DNA of 60,000 nucleotides. Source: Cryptomeria japonica (lineage: Eukaryota > Streptophyta > Pinopsida > Cupressales > Cupressaceae). Positions 11,032-21,210 of the stretch are shown piece by piece. Position 1 is the stretch's first letter. Every line of letters begins with the position of its first letter. The stretch spans positions 146,727,349 through 146,787,348 of the forward strand of contig NC_081410.1 of assembly GCF_030272615.1 (NCBI RefSeq), given 5' to 3'. The notes beneath the pieces were generated by a model that saw only the letters and a program-made list of their open reading frames with translations, was not told the DNA's origin and did no database searches. Both the position numbers and the translations under genes were made by a program.

Positions 11032-11648
11032 CATTACATGCTCACTCATAAGACCAAGTTGGTTGCAAGGATAGACCCATTGAAATACCTTCTCAATAAA
11101 GCAACACTTACTGGGCGACTAGCCAAATGGGTAATGATCCTGAGTGAATTCGACATCGAATATGTGGATAGAAAAGCAATAAAAGGACAAGCCATCGCAG
11201 ATCAATTAGCAGATGCTCCCATGATAGATGATGTTCCTCTAAGTTCTGAATTTCCAGATGAATCTATTTTGACAATGTCACATGCAAAGCCATGGCAACT
11301 GTACTTCGACGGCTCATACACACAGCATGGGGTAGGAGCTGACATTCTCTTTATAACTCCTCATGGGGATTCTATACCAAAATCATACCGCTTATCATTT
11401 CCTTGCACTAACAAGATTGCGGAATATGAGGCATTAACAACAGGATTACGAATTGCAGTTCAATGGAAGATCCAGGAACTTCATGTTTTTGGGGACTCTC
11501 AACTTGTCATCCGTCAAGCAACTGATGATTACCAAACAAAAGATGAAAAATTAATTCCTTATAAACAAATGGTGGATGACCTGAAACAACATTCACAAAG
11601 ATAGACTTTGAGCAGATACCAAGAGAGCAGAATCGCGCCGCAGATGCC
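11032..11648 (+). pseudogene. Element A second RNase H (archaeal-type)
   Basis: A second, separate RNase H follows the connection from the first. The motif order is KPWQLYFDGSYTQHGVG (catalytic Asp), NKIAEYEALTTGLRIA (catalytic Glu) and LHVFGDSQLVIRQA (catalytic Asp), the D-E-D set of archaeal/plant-type RNase HI. This dual arrangement is established for the Tat lineage. A 1-nt frameshift near 11590 moves the end of the domain to the next frame, where it continues as IDFEQIPREQNRAADAMATI. The enzyme would remove RNA from RNA-DNA hybrids during reverse transcription. Confidence 0.85.
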
Positions 11649-13041
11649 ATGGCTACAATTGCTTCACTGATTGATCTACCTCCAAACGAGACCCGCTATG
11701 AGTTCTTGGTGGATAACCTTTTGGTTCCTTCATATGAGATCATGCCTACTGAGATGATATGTGTTGTCGGTCCCGAGTTCCAGTTATATGGTTCCATTTT
11801 CACATACCTTCGTGACAATACTCTACCTCCTGATCTATCAAATAACCAACGTCGCACTTTCATTCGTCAATCCTCTCGATATGTCATTTTAGCTAATATC
11901 CTATACCGGTGAGGTCTAGATGGCACTCTTCTTAGATGCTTAGAAAGCGACGAAGCTTAGATTGCGTTACGTGAAGTACATGAAGGGATATGTGGTCCAC
12001 ATGCTAGTGGTCCTACCTTGGCCAAGAAACTCATCAATACTGGATATTACTGGCCCAATATGGAAAAAGACTCATATCAGTTTGTCAAGAAATGTAAGCA
12101 ATTTGAAATTCATGGAGACCTCGTACATGCACCAGCACAAGAACTTCAACCACTTGCGTCTCCTTGGCCCTTTTGTCAGTGGGGACTCGATCTCATAGGC
12201 AAGATTCACCCTCCTTCGTCCAATGGTCATAAATTCATTATCACTACCACAAAGTATTTTACAAAATGGATTGAAGTTGTGCCTCTCACACAAGTCACAG
12301 GAAAACAAATTGCTACATTTATCCTCAACTATATCATTTGCCGATACGGTATTCCTATTTCCATTATCACTGATAACGAGCGTCCCTTCAAAAATCAGGA
12401 TGTTCATGAACTCTATGACCGCTTCCATATTTCCCATCGTTTCTCCACACCATATTACCCCCAAGGTAATGGCCAAGCTGAGGCGTCTAATAAAACAATC
12501 CTTAAAATCCTAAAGAAGACAGTCGACGATGCTGGTCGTAATTGGCATATCCAACTTAATCTTGCACTTTGGGCCTACCGCACAAGTGTTTGCACACCTA
12601 CAGGAGCTACACCCTATTCACTTGTCTACTGTGCTGAAGCCATCTTGCCTATTGAGGTCGAGCTACCCTCTTTATGGGTTTCTTTGCAAAACATCATCCG
12701 TGATGAAGACTATAGGGTCTCTCGCTTACAAGAGCTGGAACTACTGGATGAACGAAGACAAACTACTTTTAATCATCTCAAGGCTTAACAACAACAAATG
12801 AGTCGCGGCTACAATCATAAGGTCAAGCCTCGCACATTTGAGGTAGGTGATTTGGTCCTTAGAGAAAATCCCGAAAAATCAGCAAGATAGAGAGAAGAAG
12901 GGTAAGTTCGAACCAAATTGGCTTGGTCCTTACATCATTACAGCAGCATATGGATCTAGGGCATATCAACTCTCAACTATAGAAGGTGAACCTTTGGAGG
13001 ATCCTATCAACAACATGCACCTTTGCAGGTTTTACACATAG
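11649..13041 (+). pseudogene. Element A integrase
   Basis: Integrase that would insert the DNA copy into the genome. The N-terminal zinc module shows EVHEGICGPHASG and YWPNMEKDSYQFVKKCKQF; the second Cys of the expected C-x2-C is replaced. The DDE core has WGLDLIGKI (Asp 1), IITDNERPF (Asp 2) and QGNGQAEASNKT (Glu), with normal spacing, followed by WAYRTSVCTPTGATPYSLVY. The C-terminal part has KVKPRTFEVGDLVL and WLGPYIITAAYGSRAYQL. Breaks: TGA at 11910, TAG near 11957, TAA at 12786 and a 1-nt frameshift near 12860. No chromodomain is seen, as expected for Tat. Confidence 0.9.
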
Positions 13042-14784
13042 CTCTTTAGAGTATCCTAATTCAAAAAATACAAAAAAAATCAAAAAAATTCAAAAATGCA
13101 AAAAAATTATAAAACAAAAAAATCGTTACTTGGTGAAAACCTGGCAAACAGGCACCTTGTGACACAAAAAACATTGAAAAAATCAAAAAAAGTAAAGAGA
13201 AATAATTTCATCCAACGGTGAAAACCACTTCGGTGGTGCCCTGGGCAAGTACCATGGTGAAAACTGGGTCACTAGCGCCATGTGTAGAGACATTGCTCCT
13301 CCCTCCTTCAGGATTCACTTTCATCATTTCACTTTGCACACACTCACAACCTATTCATTCATAATAAACTTACCCATTCCCATCATGGCTTATTATTGAT
13401 CTGCCCAAGATTGGTTAGCCATTCATAATAAACATTCCTTTTCATCCCTTTCCATCCATAATAAATCAGATCCTATCTGTGGCTAAGGCAAATCCTACGT
13501 CTAGTGATGGGTGTGGAACTGAGAACATCACATGTTTCGAGGAGTACAGTTTCTTCCAGCTTCCTTCAGTCTATCCGCGCACAATCCAAAATAAAGCAAC
13601 ATTGCATCATAGATCCGCAATAAAGTTTCATCTTCTCCACAATAAAGTTTCATCTTCTCTGCAATAAAGTATCAGTTTCATGGATTCAGTCAGTTTCAGA
13701 TGAGACGCAACAGCAACAATGGGCTTCAACAAATCAAATCTTTCAACAGACTCAGACAACATATGGTTCAGTGCTATCTATCCTTTTGTGAAAGAAAACA
13801 TTGTGACCACAATCAAATAAGACTTATATGAGTGACAAGAGACACTAAACTTGAGGACTACAGTGGATGTTGGTGTCGAGTCTTGGTTTTCTTCTGATTT
13901 TATCTTTTGGTGACATGTCTTTTAGCTTTTTCGGGATGTCTCTAACTAGAGATTCTATCTCCAGGATGTCTTTGACTAGAAAGGTGAGGATGGGGTATCG
14001 TCACCTATTTGTATTTGTTGTCTGTGGATTGTCTCTTAGTAATGCTATGACTTGTCCAAGGATATGAGGACACTGTGAGTCTAGTATGAACTAGGGCATT
14101 CCTTGTTTGTGACTGTCTTATCTCCATGCAAACAGATACAATGACTTTCTGGGTCGAACATATGCCTCGATTGTCATAACCTACTTGCCATAATAAAGCT
14201 CAATGATGATAACGCACAAGAAGCTCCTTTCACTTTCATATCTTCTATCATCCATCCCCCTTTCTTGATTGACGTCTATCGTCCTTCTCGAGTCTGCGTA
14301 GCCTGCTATCACATGACTGAGTATAATGACACACCAAAAATAGTTGCATTTCATGTAGTTACACCTGCATTACCACATATAAGCATTTCATACATACATA
14401 TAGATATCACAACTACATCACATCCTGCACACAACACCTGTTAGCACAATAATCATTTGCATTATCATATTCATCTACATTATATACATTCACATTTGCA
14501 TCATGCATACACATATAAAACATAAAAGGACAAAAAAATATATTGCATTGCATCATATACATATTTTCATCCATATCATAACCATCACATAGAAACATAC
14601 ATCATGAAACATCTCATCACATAGGTACACATGCATGTAGCTGCCGCAAAGATGAATCATCTCACATATATATAAAGTGTCATGATACAATGATGTCAAA
14701 AATCATATGGCTACAATCACCCGAAGGTGTCTACATCATCATATAAAAATGGTACAATACTGATACATAGGGAGCCCTCTACGA
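13042..14784 (+). other. Element A post-integrase non-coding region
   Basis: It starts with an A-rich run (13058-13125, repeated CAAAAAAATT-like units). Three RNA-hairpin boxes follow (13132-13279), then AT-rich sequence with repeated CATAATAAA words (13360-13640). No convincing + strand gene is visible. The far end abuts the stop of the antisense PMD gene. Confidence 0.6.
13132..13279 (+). other. Three RNA-hairpin boxes after integrase
   Basis: Box 3 (13132-13156): GGTG, AAAA, CCTG, GCAAA, CAGG, CACC. Box 4 (13217-13240): GGTG, AAAA, CCAC, TTCG, GTGG, TGCC. Box 5 (13256-13279): GGTG, AAAA, CTGG, GTCA, CTAG, CGCC. The inner stems differ in sequence but keep pairing; box 4 has a TTCG tetraloop. 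The outer GGTG pairs with CACC, TGCC or CGCC, with wobbles. Confidence 0.65.
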
Positions 14785-16724
14785 CTATGATGAACTCCCT
14801 CCCTCGGAGCCGCCTGGCCTCGATGGAATCTGAGCCCCTGAGGGACCTACCCCAGGATCATCCCTCCTGTCTCCTCTATCTGGTGGTGGTGGAGGACCCA
14901 TAACCCCACCACTCGATGCCTGTCTCCTCCAGCTCCCTCCCGTAGTTGTCGTTGTACGCGACGGTCTATGGAAGCTCCTTGCCCGCTGATCTGCTAGTAC
15001 TGCACCATAATAGAGATCCCGCCAGTAGGCAATCTCCTCCCTTGCCCACAAGACATAGGCATATCCGGCACCTGTGTCCTCCACTGCCTGTCTCCCAACC
15101 CTCAGTGTTGTCTCACCCTCTGTATAACGCTGAATAGCTTGATCCCGCTCCCGCTCAGTACCTTTGAGCCTCCTCTTGAGCCGATCCCTCACCCTCTCCA
15201 ACTCCTAGATCTCATTTGCCTATCCCTGGCAGATCTCCCTCAGCTCTATCAGCTCATCCTCCTCTGCATCAGCCCCCTCTGGCTCTACCTATGGCTCCCC
15301 CTATATGGGTGCCTGCCCCTGTGCTTGTGCTTGTACCTGTACGGGTGCCTGTACTGGTACCTGTCCCTATATCTGCCCCTTTCCCTGTACCTGTACCTAT
15401 CTAGGACCCTGTGTTGTTGGCACCTGTAGTGGCAATCCACCGTGACCCCTCACCACTTGAGTCTGCCTCTCCTCACCACCCTCCCTCCGAGGTGCAACCC
15501 TCCTCTCTCCAACTGCTCCCCTCCTCCTCCGTCAGCCTCTGCCCCCATCACCTCCACCATCATCATCATCCCCACCGCCATCTCCATCTAATGGCTCTCC
15601 CGGATCCGTCAGGCGTGGGAATGGATGCTCCGCCCAGTATGCTGTGTACTCGGCATCCATGTCGGCATCCTCAATCTCTGGCCACATGTCCCAGGGTAGG
15701 GGCATCATCTCTACCAGCTGCATAATTGCCTGATCATATGATAGCAAGGGTCCAAACTGCGCCTGATCTCTCACAGTCCGTGCATACATGCCTGAGCCCC
15801 GTGGCATCCTCTGGATCCTACCAAACTGCCTGCCAACCCTATCCACTAGCTGCCTCTCTAGCACATAGGGCATCCGCCCAATCAGGTACCTACTCTGGAA
15901 GGTGTAGGGAAGCTCAACTGCATCATCCTCCCACAGCTCGCATCCCAGGTATGGTCTCCATATGACCATGTCAATATCATGTATCACTCGCCGCCAATGC
16001 TCCAACCTGCCAATCCGTGGCTGCGACGTGATCATGTCATACAAGTGAACAAAAATGCATCCATGACCCTTGCCTTTGAAGTGTATCAGCCTTGTCACTG
16101 GTAGATGCTCATAAGTCCACACCTGCAGCAATGTCACCCCACAGCCTAATCCCACTGATCCGTGTTATAAAATTGATGTAGCTCATAGTAGAAGTGTGCC
16201 AGCACACACGGTCCCCAGGCATATCTGGTGTGCTATGTCACCAGTGTCTCCAATGCTCCTCCCCAGCCTACAACCAACCCTCGTGTCACTCTATCAGGAC
16301 ACAAGAACCCACTGATCGCTCCTCCTATCACTGCTGGCAACACTAGCCCTGTAGCTGTCATAGTATCCCACGCTACATGTCCAGCCCTCATCTCTAGTCC
16401 TGGGTCTTGGAACACTCATCTCAGGGCCTCCCTATCTCCATCTCGATCATATGGGATTAGCTCCCCATCGATCGATATCTGTAGGATCCTGTATACATCC
16501 TCAAGGGTTACTGTCATCTCACCCATCGGCAAATGGAAAGTACATGTCTCGGAGTGCCATCTCTCCGCCAACGCAGTCAACAGTCCCATGTTCACCCGAA
16601 ACTCAGGCACATATAGAACATGTCTCAATCCCATAGCCTCGATAGCAGCTCGCTCCTTGGCTGTCAGCTCAGGTCGCAATCTCTGAGTAGACGGGAATCT
16701 CTCCCGTGACTCCAGCGTCGGCAA
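14785..16724 (-). pseudogene. Captured plant mobile domain (PMD) gene, antisense in element A
   Basis: Read on the minus strand from 16724, the frame shows the plant mobile domain signature: LRHVLYVPEFRVNMGLLTAL, then ERWHSETCTFHLPMGEMTVT and LEDVYRILQISIDGE. After an in-frame TGA (16416) it continues through GGAISGFLCPDRVTRGL, a TAG near 16230, and TRYAWGPCVLAHFYYELHQF. After a frame change it reads TLLQVWTYEHLPVTRL and DIDMVIWRPYLGCELWEDD (15532-16155). The tail (14785-15201) is a charged probable coiled coil followed by a Pro/Gly/Arg-rich end. PMD proteins of plants (MAIN/MAIL1 type) act in the nucleus in gene and transposon silencing, and PMDs also occur in transposons. The composition is more GC-rich than the flanks, consistent with capture. 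The role in the element is unknown. Confidence 0.75.
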
Positions 16725-16754
16725 ATACTCCTGCAGTCAAGCAAATCAATCATG

Positions 16755-17050
16755 TCAGTCATCGTGGCATTCCCTGTTTATCACAAAATGCTACTTTTTA
16801 TCAAAATGCATATGGCTATCTATCCTAGTGACACTCACTGTTCATCACAAAGTGTTGCTTCTATCCTAGTGGTACTCCCTGTTCATCACAAAGTACTACG
16901 TGTGTGGCACTCACTGTTCATCACAAAGTGTTGCTCACATTTGCACTCCCTGTTCATCAAAAAATGCTGCTCATATTCTAGTACTCCCTGTTCATCACAA
17001 AGTACTCTATCTTGGTACTCACTGTTCATCACAAAGTGCCTCGATCTATC
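16755..17050. repeat. Dispersed tandem repeat, CTGTTCATCACAAAGTG core
   Basis: About seven copies of a roughly 20-bp core (ACTCCCTGTTCATCACAAAG or a close variant) recur every 30-70 bp, each followed by a variable spacer that often contains TATCCTAGT. The array lies just upstream of the PMD gene start (minus strand), so it would sit in that gene's promoter or leader. Confidence 0.75.
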
Positions 17051-17130
17051 CTAGTCTTCCCTAGAGGACCTACTTGAGTGTATCCTCTCAGCAGCTTATC
17101 CAATCGACAGCACTTCACACTTTTTAAACA

Positions 17131-17320
17131 CAAATGCGCTCAAAGACTGCACAGATGCGCCTGAAAAACATAGACGTGCCTGACAAACACAGATGTGCCT
17201 ATGCTTTGCATAGATGCACCTTCTTGGCACAGACGCGCCTGACCATCACAAACGCGACCGCATTTGGCACAGACGCGGTTTCAAACGCAGACGCGCCTGG
17301 CACCAATGCAGACACGCCTG
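17131..17320 (-). repeat. Antisense GCGTCTGTG-like array before the 3' LTR
   Basis: About nine copies of the reverse complement of the LTR/leader word (CACAGACGCGCC and variants such as CACAGATGCGCC, ATAGACGTGCC, GCAGACACGCC) occur at 15-25 bp spacing. The orientation is opposite to the arrays at 3385-3620, 4841-5025 and 18498-18760. Confidence 0.75.
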
Positions 17321-17832
17321 GACGTTTTTGGACATTTTTTGGACCCTATTCTAAGCGCATTTATTGCCCTATCTAGCATGCATTAATGACAATAATAAAT
17401 GCGTCAAAGTACGAGGAGGTTTCGTGGTACTTACCGGCTCTCCTGCCTCAGCTGGCCTCTGAAATCGGCGAATGCGGTCGAATCTATGAACGAAGGCCAT
17501 CGCTGCTGATTGCTGCTGCTCTTTTCTCTCTCTGCAATCTGCTCTCGTGGATGTGTAGATGACAATAAGGATGTATTTTCCCCCGTGGTCTATCTTATAG
17601 ACTACCCTAGCCCTCGCCCTCGTTTCCCAAGTCAGTCTTCATTATCCCATAACTCTGTCACTTTATTCGGTCAGTCCATTCTAGCCTTTCTTTCTTATCG
17701 AGAGATTGTCTGCAATCTTTTCAGACATTTTTTCATTCAATCTCTCGAGGGGGCATATCATTCCCATCTTGGGGCAACTCTGTATCAGTTCATATTATCT
17801 TCTTTGAAACAACGCGACAAGCCGCATTGTCT
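17321..17832. other. Element A 3' untranslated stretch
   Basis: No gene can be supported. It runs from the antisense array to the polypurine tract and contains mixed C/T-rich sequence. An open frame at 17510-17860 runs into the LTR and has no recognisable domain. Confidence 0.5.
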
Positions 17833-17847
17833 CAAAGAGGGGCAAAA
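17833..17847 (+). other. Polypurine tract of element A
   Basis: CAAAGAGGGGCAAAA lies directly before the 3' LTR start TGTAGACACC at 17848. This is the usual primer for plus-strand DNA synthesis and fixes the + orientation of the element. Confidence 0.85.
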
Positions 17848-18823
17848 TGTAGACACCTAAAATTGTCATGTCTAATTAAATAAATATTTTTATTTATTTA
17901 ATTATCTAAGCCTAATTCTTCTATTAATTAAATAAATCTTTATTTATTTAATTAATTCATTTATCCTCTTCTAGCCTTATTTCTCATTTAAATAAATACA
18001 TTTATTTATTTAAATTATCCTTTTACTAAATTAAATAAATATTTTATTTATTTAATTGATCCCACTTCTTCTATTAATTAAATAAATATTTATTTATTTA
18101 ATTAATTCATTAACCTTTTCTACTCATGACACATGTCATTCATCTCTTAATTCATACACTACCTACCCCTTTCATTATTTTATTATTATTTCTTCTACCT
18201 ACCCTCTAATCATAGCCGACCTCCTTTTACACCTCTCAATCTTATCCCTCCATTTCATATAGTGTCTTCTATATAAGGAGATGCTTCCTTCATTATCAAA
18301 CCCTAATGAATGATCTTAAGGACTTGACTACACTACGATCCTACTTGCAACCACATTCTGTTCTTTGTTGAGCTCTTGTGCACATAAAATCTGAGAGCAA
18401 ATTTATCAAGCAAGATCAATGGAGATAGGAAGAGTGGAGATCAAAACCCTATTGGACATGTGAAGATCTGACATTTTCGGCAGCATTTTGATATTCCTGC
18501 GTCTGCGCACTTTCGGATCGTTTTTTTATTTTTCTGGCGCATCTACGACATCTGGAATCGCGTCTGTGTTACTGGCAATATTTTATTTTGCAGGTTCTGG
18601 GAAAGCATGTTTGTGTTATTTAGTCACGTCTACGATGTTTTTAGCCGCATCTATGACCAAAGGTCGCGTCTGCATTCTGTAGCCGCGTCTGTGCATCATA
18701 GAACCGTGTCTGTGTCACAAAGTCGCGTCTGTGTTGAGGGTAATCGCGTCTGTGTTCACCAGTTTCAAATTTTGGGTTTATTGATTCAGTTTTTGGATTT
18801 TGCATCTAGGGCTTCAAATCTGG
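17848..18823 (+). repeat. Element A 3' LTR, right-truncated
   Basis: It aligns to 2734-3690 with about 97% identity by eye. It repeats the five palindromes, the TATA box (about 18269-18276) and the GCGTCTGTG-like array (18498-18760), which has one extra copy in a 20-bp insertion near 18735. It stops at GGGCTTCAAATCTGG, where sequence switches directly to the middle of element B's gag. Confidence 0.9.
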
Positions 18824-19244
18824 TTTTCTCATTCCATCAAAGGGACTACGTTGGAGTGGTACAATTATTTGCCTGACCACTCCATCTGCATCTTTGACCA
18901 GCTGATGGACCTCTTTCTCAAGAGGTTTCAGGCTAACATAGGTAGCAAGGTCACTATATCCGACCTTGTTCATTGTAAGTAGAAACCCAATGAGAAGGTG
19001 ACAAATTTTATCTCATGATATCAGGCGATCTCAACTAAGATCCCCTTTGCCCTGCTGGATAATGACTTGTAGCGTATGTTCATAGGCAACCTCCAACCGA
19101 CATTGCAGGAGAAGTTATCCTTGAACTATTATCAGAACTTTTCTAGCATGTGCTATATCTTGACTGATTATCAATACACTGTGACATAGTTTAGAGACTC
19201 TTCTTCGAATCCTCATGGTGGGTCCTTTCCAGGCACATCCGCAG
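18824..19244 (+). pseudogene. Element B gag, middle part
   Basis: Gypsy-type gag remnant that starts abruptly at the truncated LTR of A. The frame shows TLEWYNYLPDHSICIFDQLM and FLKRFQANIGSKVTISDL, the plant gypsy capsid pattern in which element A has AMEWFSQLP and FIQHFSYN. It contains several stops (TAG near 18980, TGA near 19015, TAG near 19070). The N-terminal half is missing because of the deletion at the A/B junction. The right end is the target site of the D insertion. Confidence 0.7.
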
Positions 19245-20712
19245 TGTTGGCATATGTGCAAAGTTTGATGACATGATGATAGTGTATGTTGTCATTGATG
19301 TCAATATGTTGAAGTATGAACCGGTATATTGAAGTAAGCAAACTCGCAAGTGAACCGATATGATGATGTGAACTGGTATATGTGAAAAGGTGAACCAATA
19401 TGATGGAATGAACCGATATATGCAGAAAGTGAACTGGTATGTGAACCGGTATATGGAAAGTTTGTATCGGGGTTTATGGTTGATGCATTCCAAGTCTGTG
19501 TGATTTGACCGACGACATTCTGTGATGAGTTAGCATTGAAATGAAGATGAGATTGCGTTGCCACGTCAGCCTTGTGCACGTGAAGAATCTTCTCGAGGAT
19601 CTTGCATGAAGAAGATTGATTCTATCCACCTCGGGAATGTGCAAAATCTTAGTAAACGGTGGAGAGCGCGTGATGGGTTATCAGCTTCCAGAAGTAGTGA
19701 AGAACAAACAATGGAGAACATCTTGAGATTTGTTCAAGATTGTTTTACTCTATGCAATGTGATTAAACGGTTAGGATTGGACTGACTGTATTGATAACCT
19801 AGATGCTTAGGGTTTAGGGTTTATGCTACCGACCTAATTATTGTCTATAAGATTGATGATGATTTGCATTGTGAAGTTGTTGGCAAATGTTATGTGTGTA
19901 TCTGAGTGAAGAGATACTTGATTCTTTCCAGACTAGTGAAGTGAGTAGATACCTATAGAGTGTGATTGCAGAAGTATAAGAACTGAAGTGGATCTACCTT
20001 AGCATTGAGTGTTGTTATCAGATCAGTGTATTGCGTGTTGACTTCTAATCATTTCAACAGTTGGAAAATCCCTTTACCGAGTAGCTTTAACAGGCTTTTT
20101 ATAAATCCTTTAACATGGTGACTCAAAATCATTGAGTTCTTCAAATCCTCTTGTGAGGTAACCTTTAACAGGGTTCTAACCTTTAACCAGGTATTTAGCC
20201 ATCCCTTAACCGAGTGATCCCTAGCAGGATCAGTTGCTAGCAGAACCTGTTGTAAAGTCTTTAACCGGACTAGGCTCCTAACAGAGCGGACTTAAGAAGA
20301 GTTCAAGAACAACTTGTGGGTATTCATCCCCACCGTAGTTTTTCCTAGTTGGGTTTCCATGTGAAAAATGAGTGTGTCATGTGTGATGCTTTTTCATGTG
20401 ATGTTTTAGTATTTTCTGTTAAGCGGTAATGCATGTTGATCCAGTGGTCATTATATTTTTGATGTATTACTTGTTTAAGAATATTGATAAAGTGGAAATG
20501 TTCTATTACTTTTTGTAATGATCTAAGTGTTACTAGTTTATGACTTTTACAATCACTGTGGTTTACCGGTATTGCCTTGATTTAGATCGGTGATGTTGTT
20601 TACCGGTTAGTTCAGTCTTTGCAGTTTAAGTTGTTGAGAAATTTTTTGTCCATACTGACTCACCCCCCCTCTCAATATCTGTTGAGTATTTATTATTCAT
20701 CATTATTCATCA
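19245..20712 (+). repeat. Element D: copia-like (solo) LTR in B gag
   Basis: It starts TGTTGGCATATGTGC and ends at a CA near 20712, after a C-run (CTCACCCCCCCTCTCA) like that near the end of E-family LTRs. It is flanked by CCGCAG (19239-19244) and CCTCAG (20713-20718), an imperfect 6-bp duplication. The gag frame on both sides joins in frame. Internal features are degenerate GAACCGGTATATG repeats (19318-19460) and CTTTAACCGAG-like repeats (20065-20290). No coding sequence is seen, so it is probably a solo LTR. Confidence 0.6.
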
Positions 20713-20718
20713 CCTCAG

Positions 20719-21210
20719 ATGGGTCTCGGAAGAATAAAGTCATGGATAATATAGTGGCTACTCCTCTAATAGCTAGCTCTCAATCTTTGCAAAACCGAGT
20801 CTTCACAAAATTGAACAACTCTTATTTGAGTATCATGAAATGGTTGTTGTGAGACAACTTGATCACCCTACCTAAGCCTAAATCTTTGTCAGATAGCCGA
20901 CCCTACCCCCGCTGGTTTGGTGGGTCAAAGTATTATCATTACCATCGTGTGCTTGGTCACGATACAGACAAATGTTATCGTCTTAGACATATTATCCAAG
21001 ACCACAACGACAGTGGAGCTATAAAAGTTGATGCAAGGAAACCCAAGTCGAACAAGTTCATGGATAAAACCAATAGTGACTTGCAAATCTATACCAACTC
21101 ATTTCCTCCGCACTCAAAAAATGTGATTTCTAAATCTAATCCGGCCTTGGATGGTGGTCCATATATCAATATGGTGACCATCACCCCTATTGTCTCCCCC
21201 CTGCTGAGAA
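20719..21210 (+). pseudogene. Element B gag, C-terminal part
   Basis: It continues the gag after D. It shows a Cys/His module, YYHYHRVLGHDTDKCYRLRH then IIQDHNDSGAIKV, equivalent to element A's YCEFHKSKGHKTGNCHRLK and IIQDLIDRG. A TGA near 20850 and the loss of the first Cys of the module show decay. It would have bound nucleic acid. The same layout in A and B indicates related families. Confidence 0.75.

Larger units (their letters stand above)
2734..18823 (+). mobile_element. Element A: Tat-lineage Ty3/gypsy retrotransposon with antisense PMD gene
   Basis: A nearly complete but inactivated element of about 16.1 kb. Its order is 5' LTR, long leader, gag, protease, G-patch-like linker, reverse transcriptase, RNase H, a second (archaeal-type) RNase H, integrase, a 3' region with an antisense plant mobile domain gene, polypurine tract and a right-truncated 3' LTR. 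The dual RNase H and the extra 3' gene are known hallmarks of the Tat/Ogre/Grande lineage. The two LTRs differ at roughly 30 of about 1,090 aligned positions by eye (about 97% identity), plus a 20-bp insertion in the 3' copy. It inserted into element B's 5' LTR, and a later deletion removed the right end. Confidence 0.85.

Noticed and set aside
12072-12476. Minus-strand open frame of 134 codons
   Set aside because: Exact shadow of the integrase core on the + strand.
15139-15429. Plus-strand Pro/Leu-rich open frames in the PMD region
   Set aside because: Complement of the Gly/Arg-rich tail of the antisense PMD gene; low-complexity shadow frames.
19805-19822. Telomere-like TTTAGGG words (also CCCTAAA near 53305 and 59075)
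   Set aside because: Only one or two adjacent copies, inside LTR sequence. Not an interstitial telomere array.
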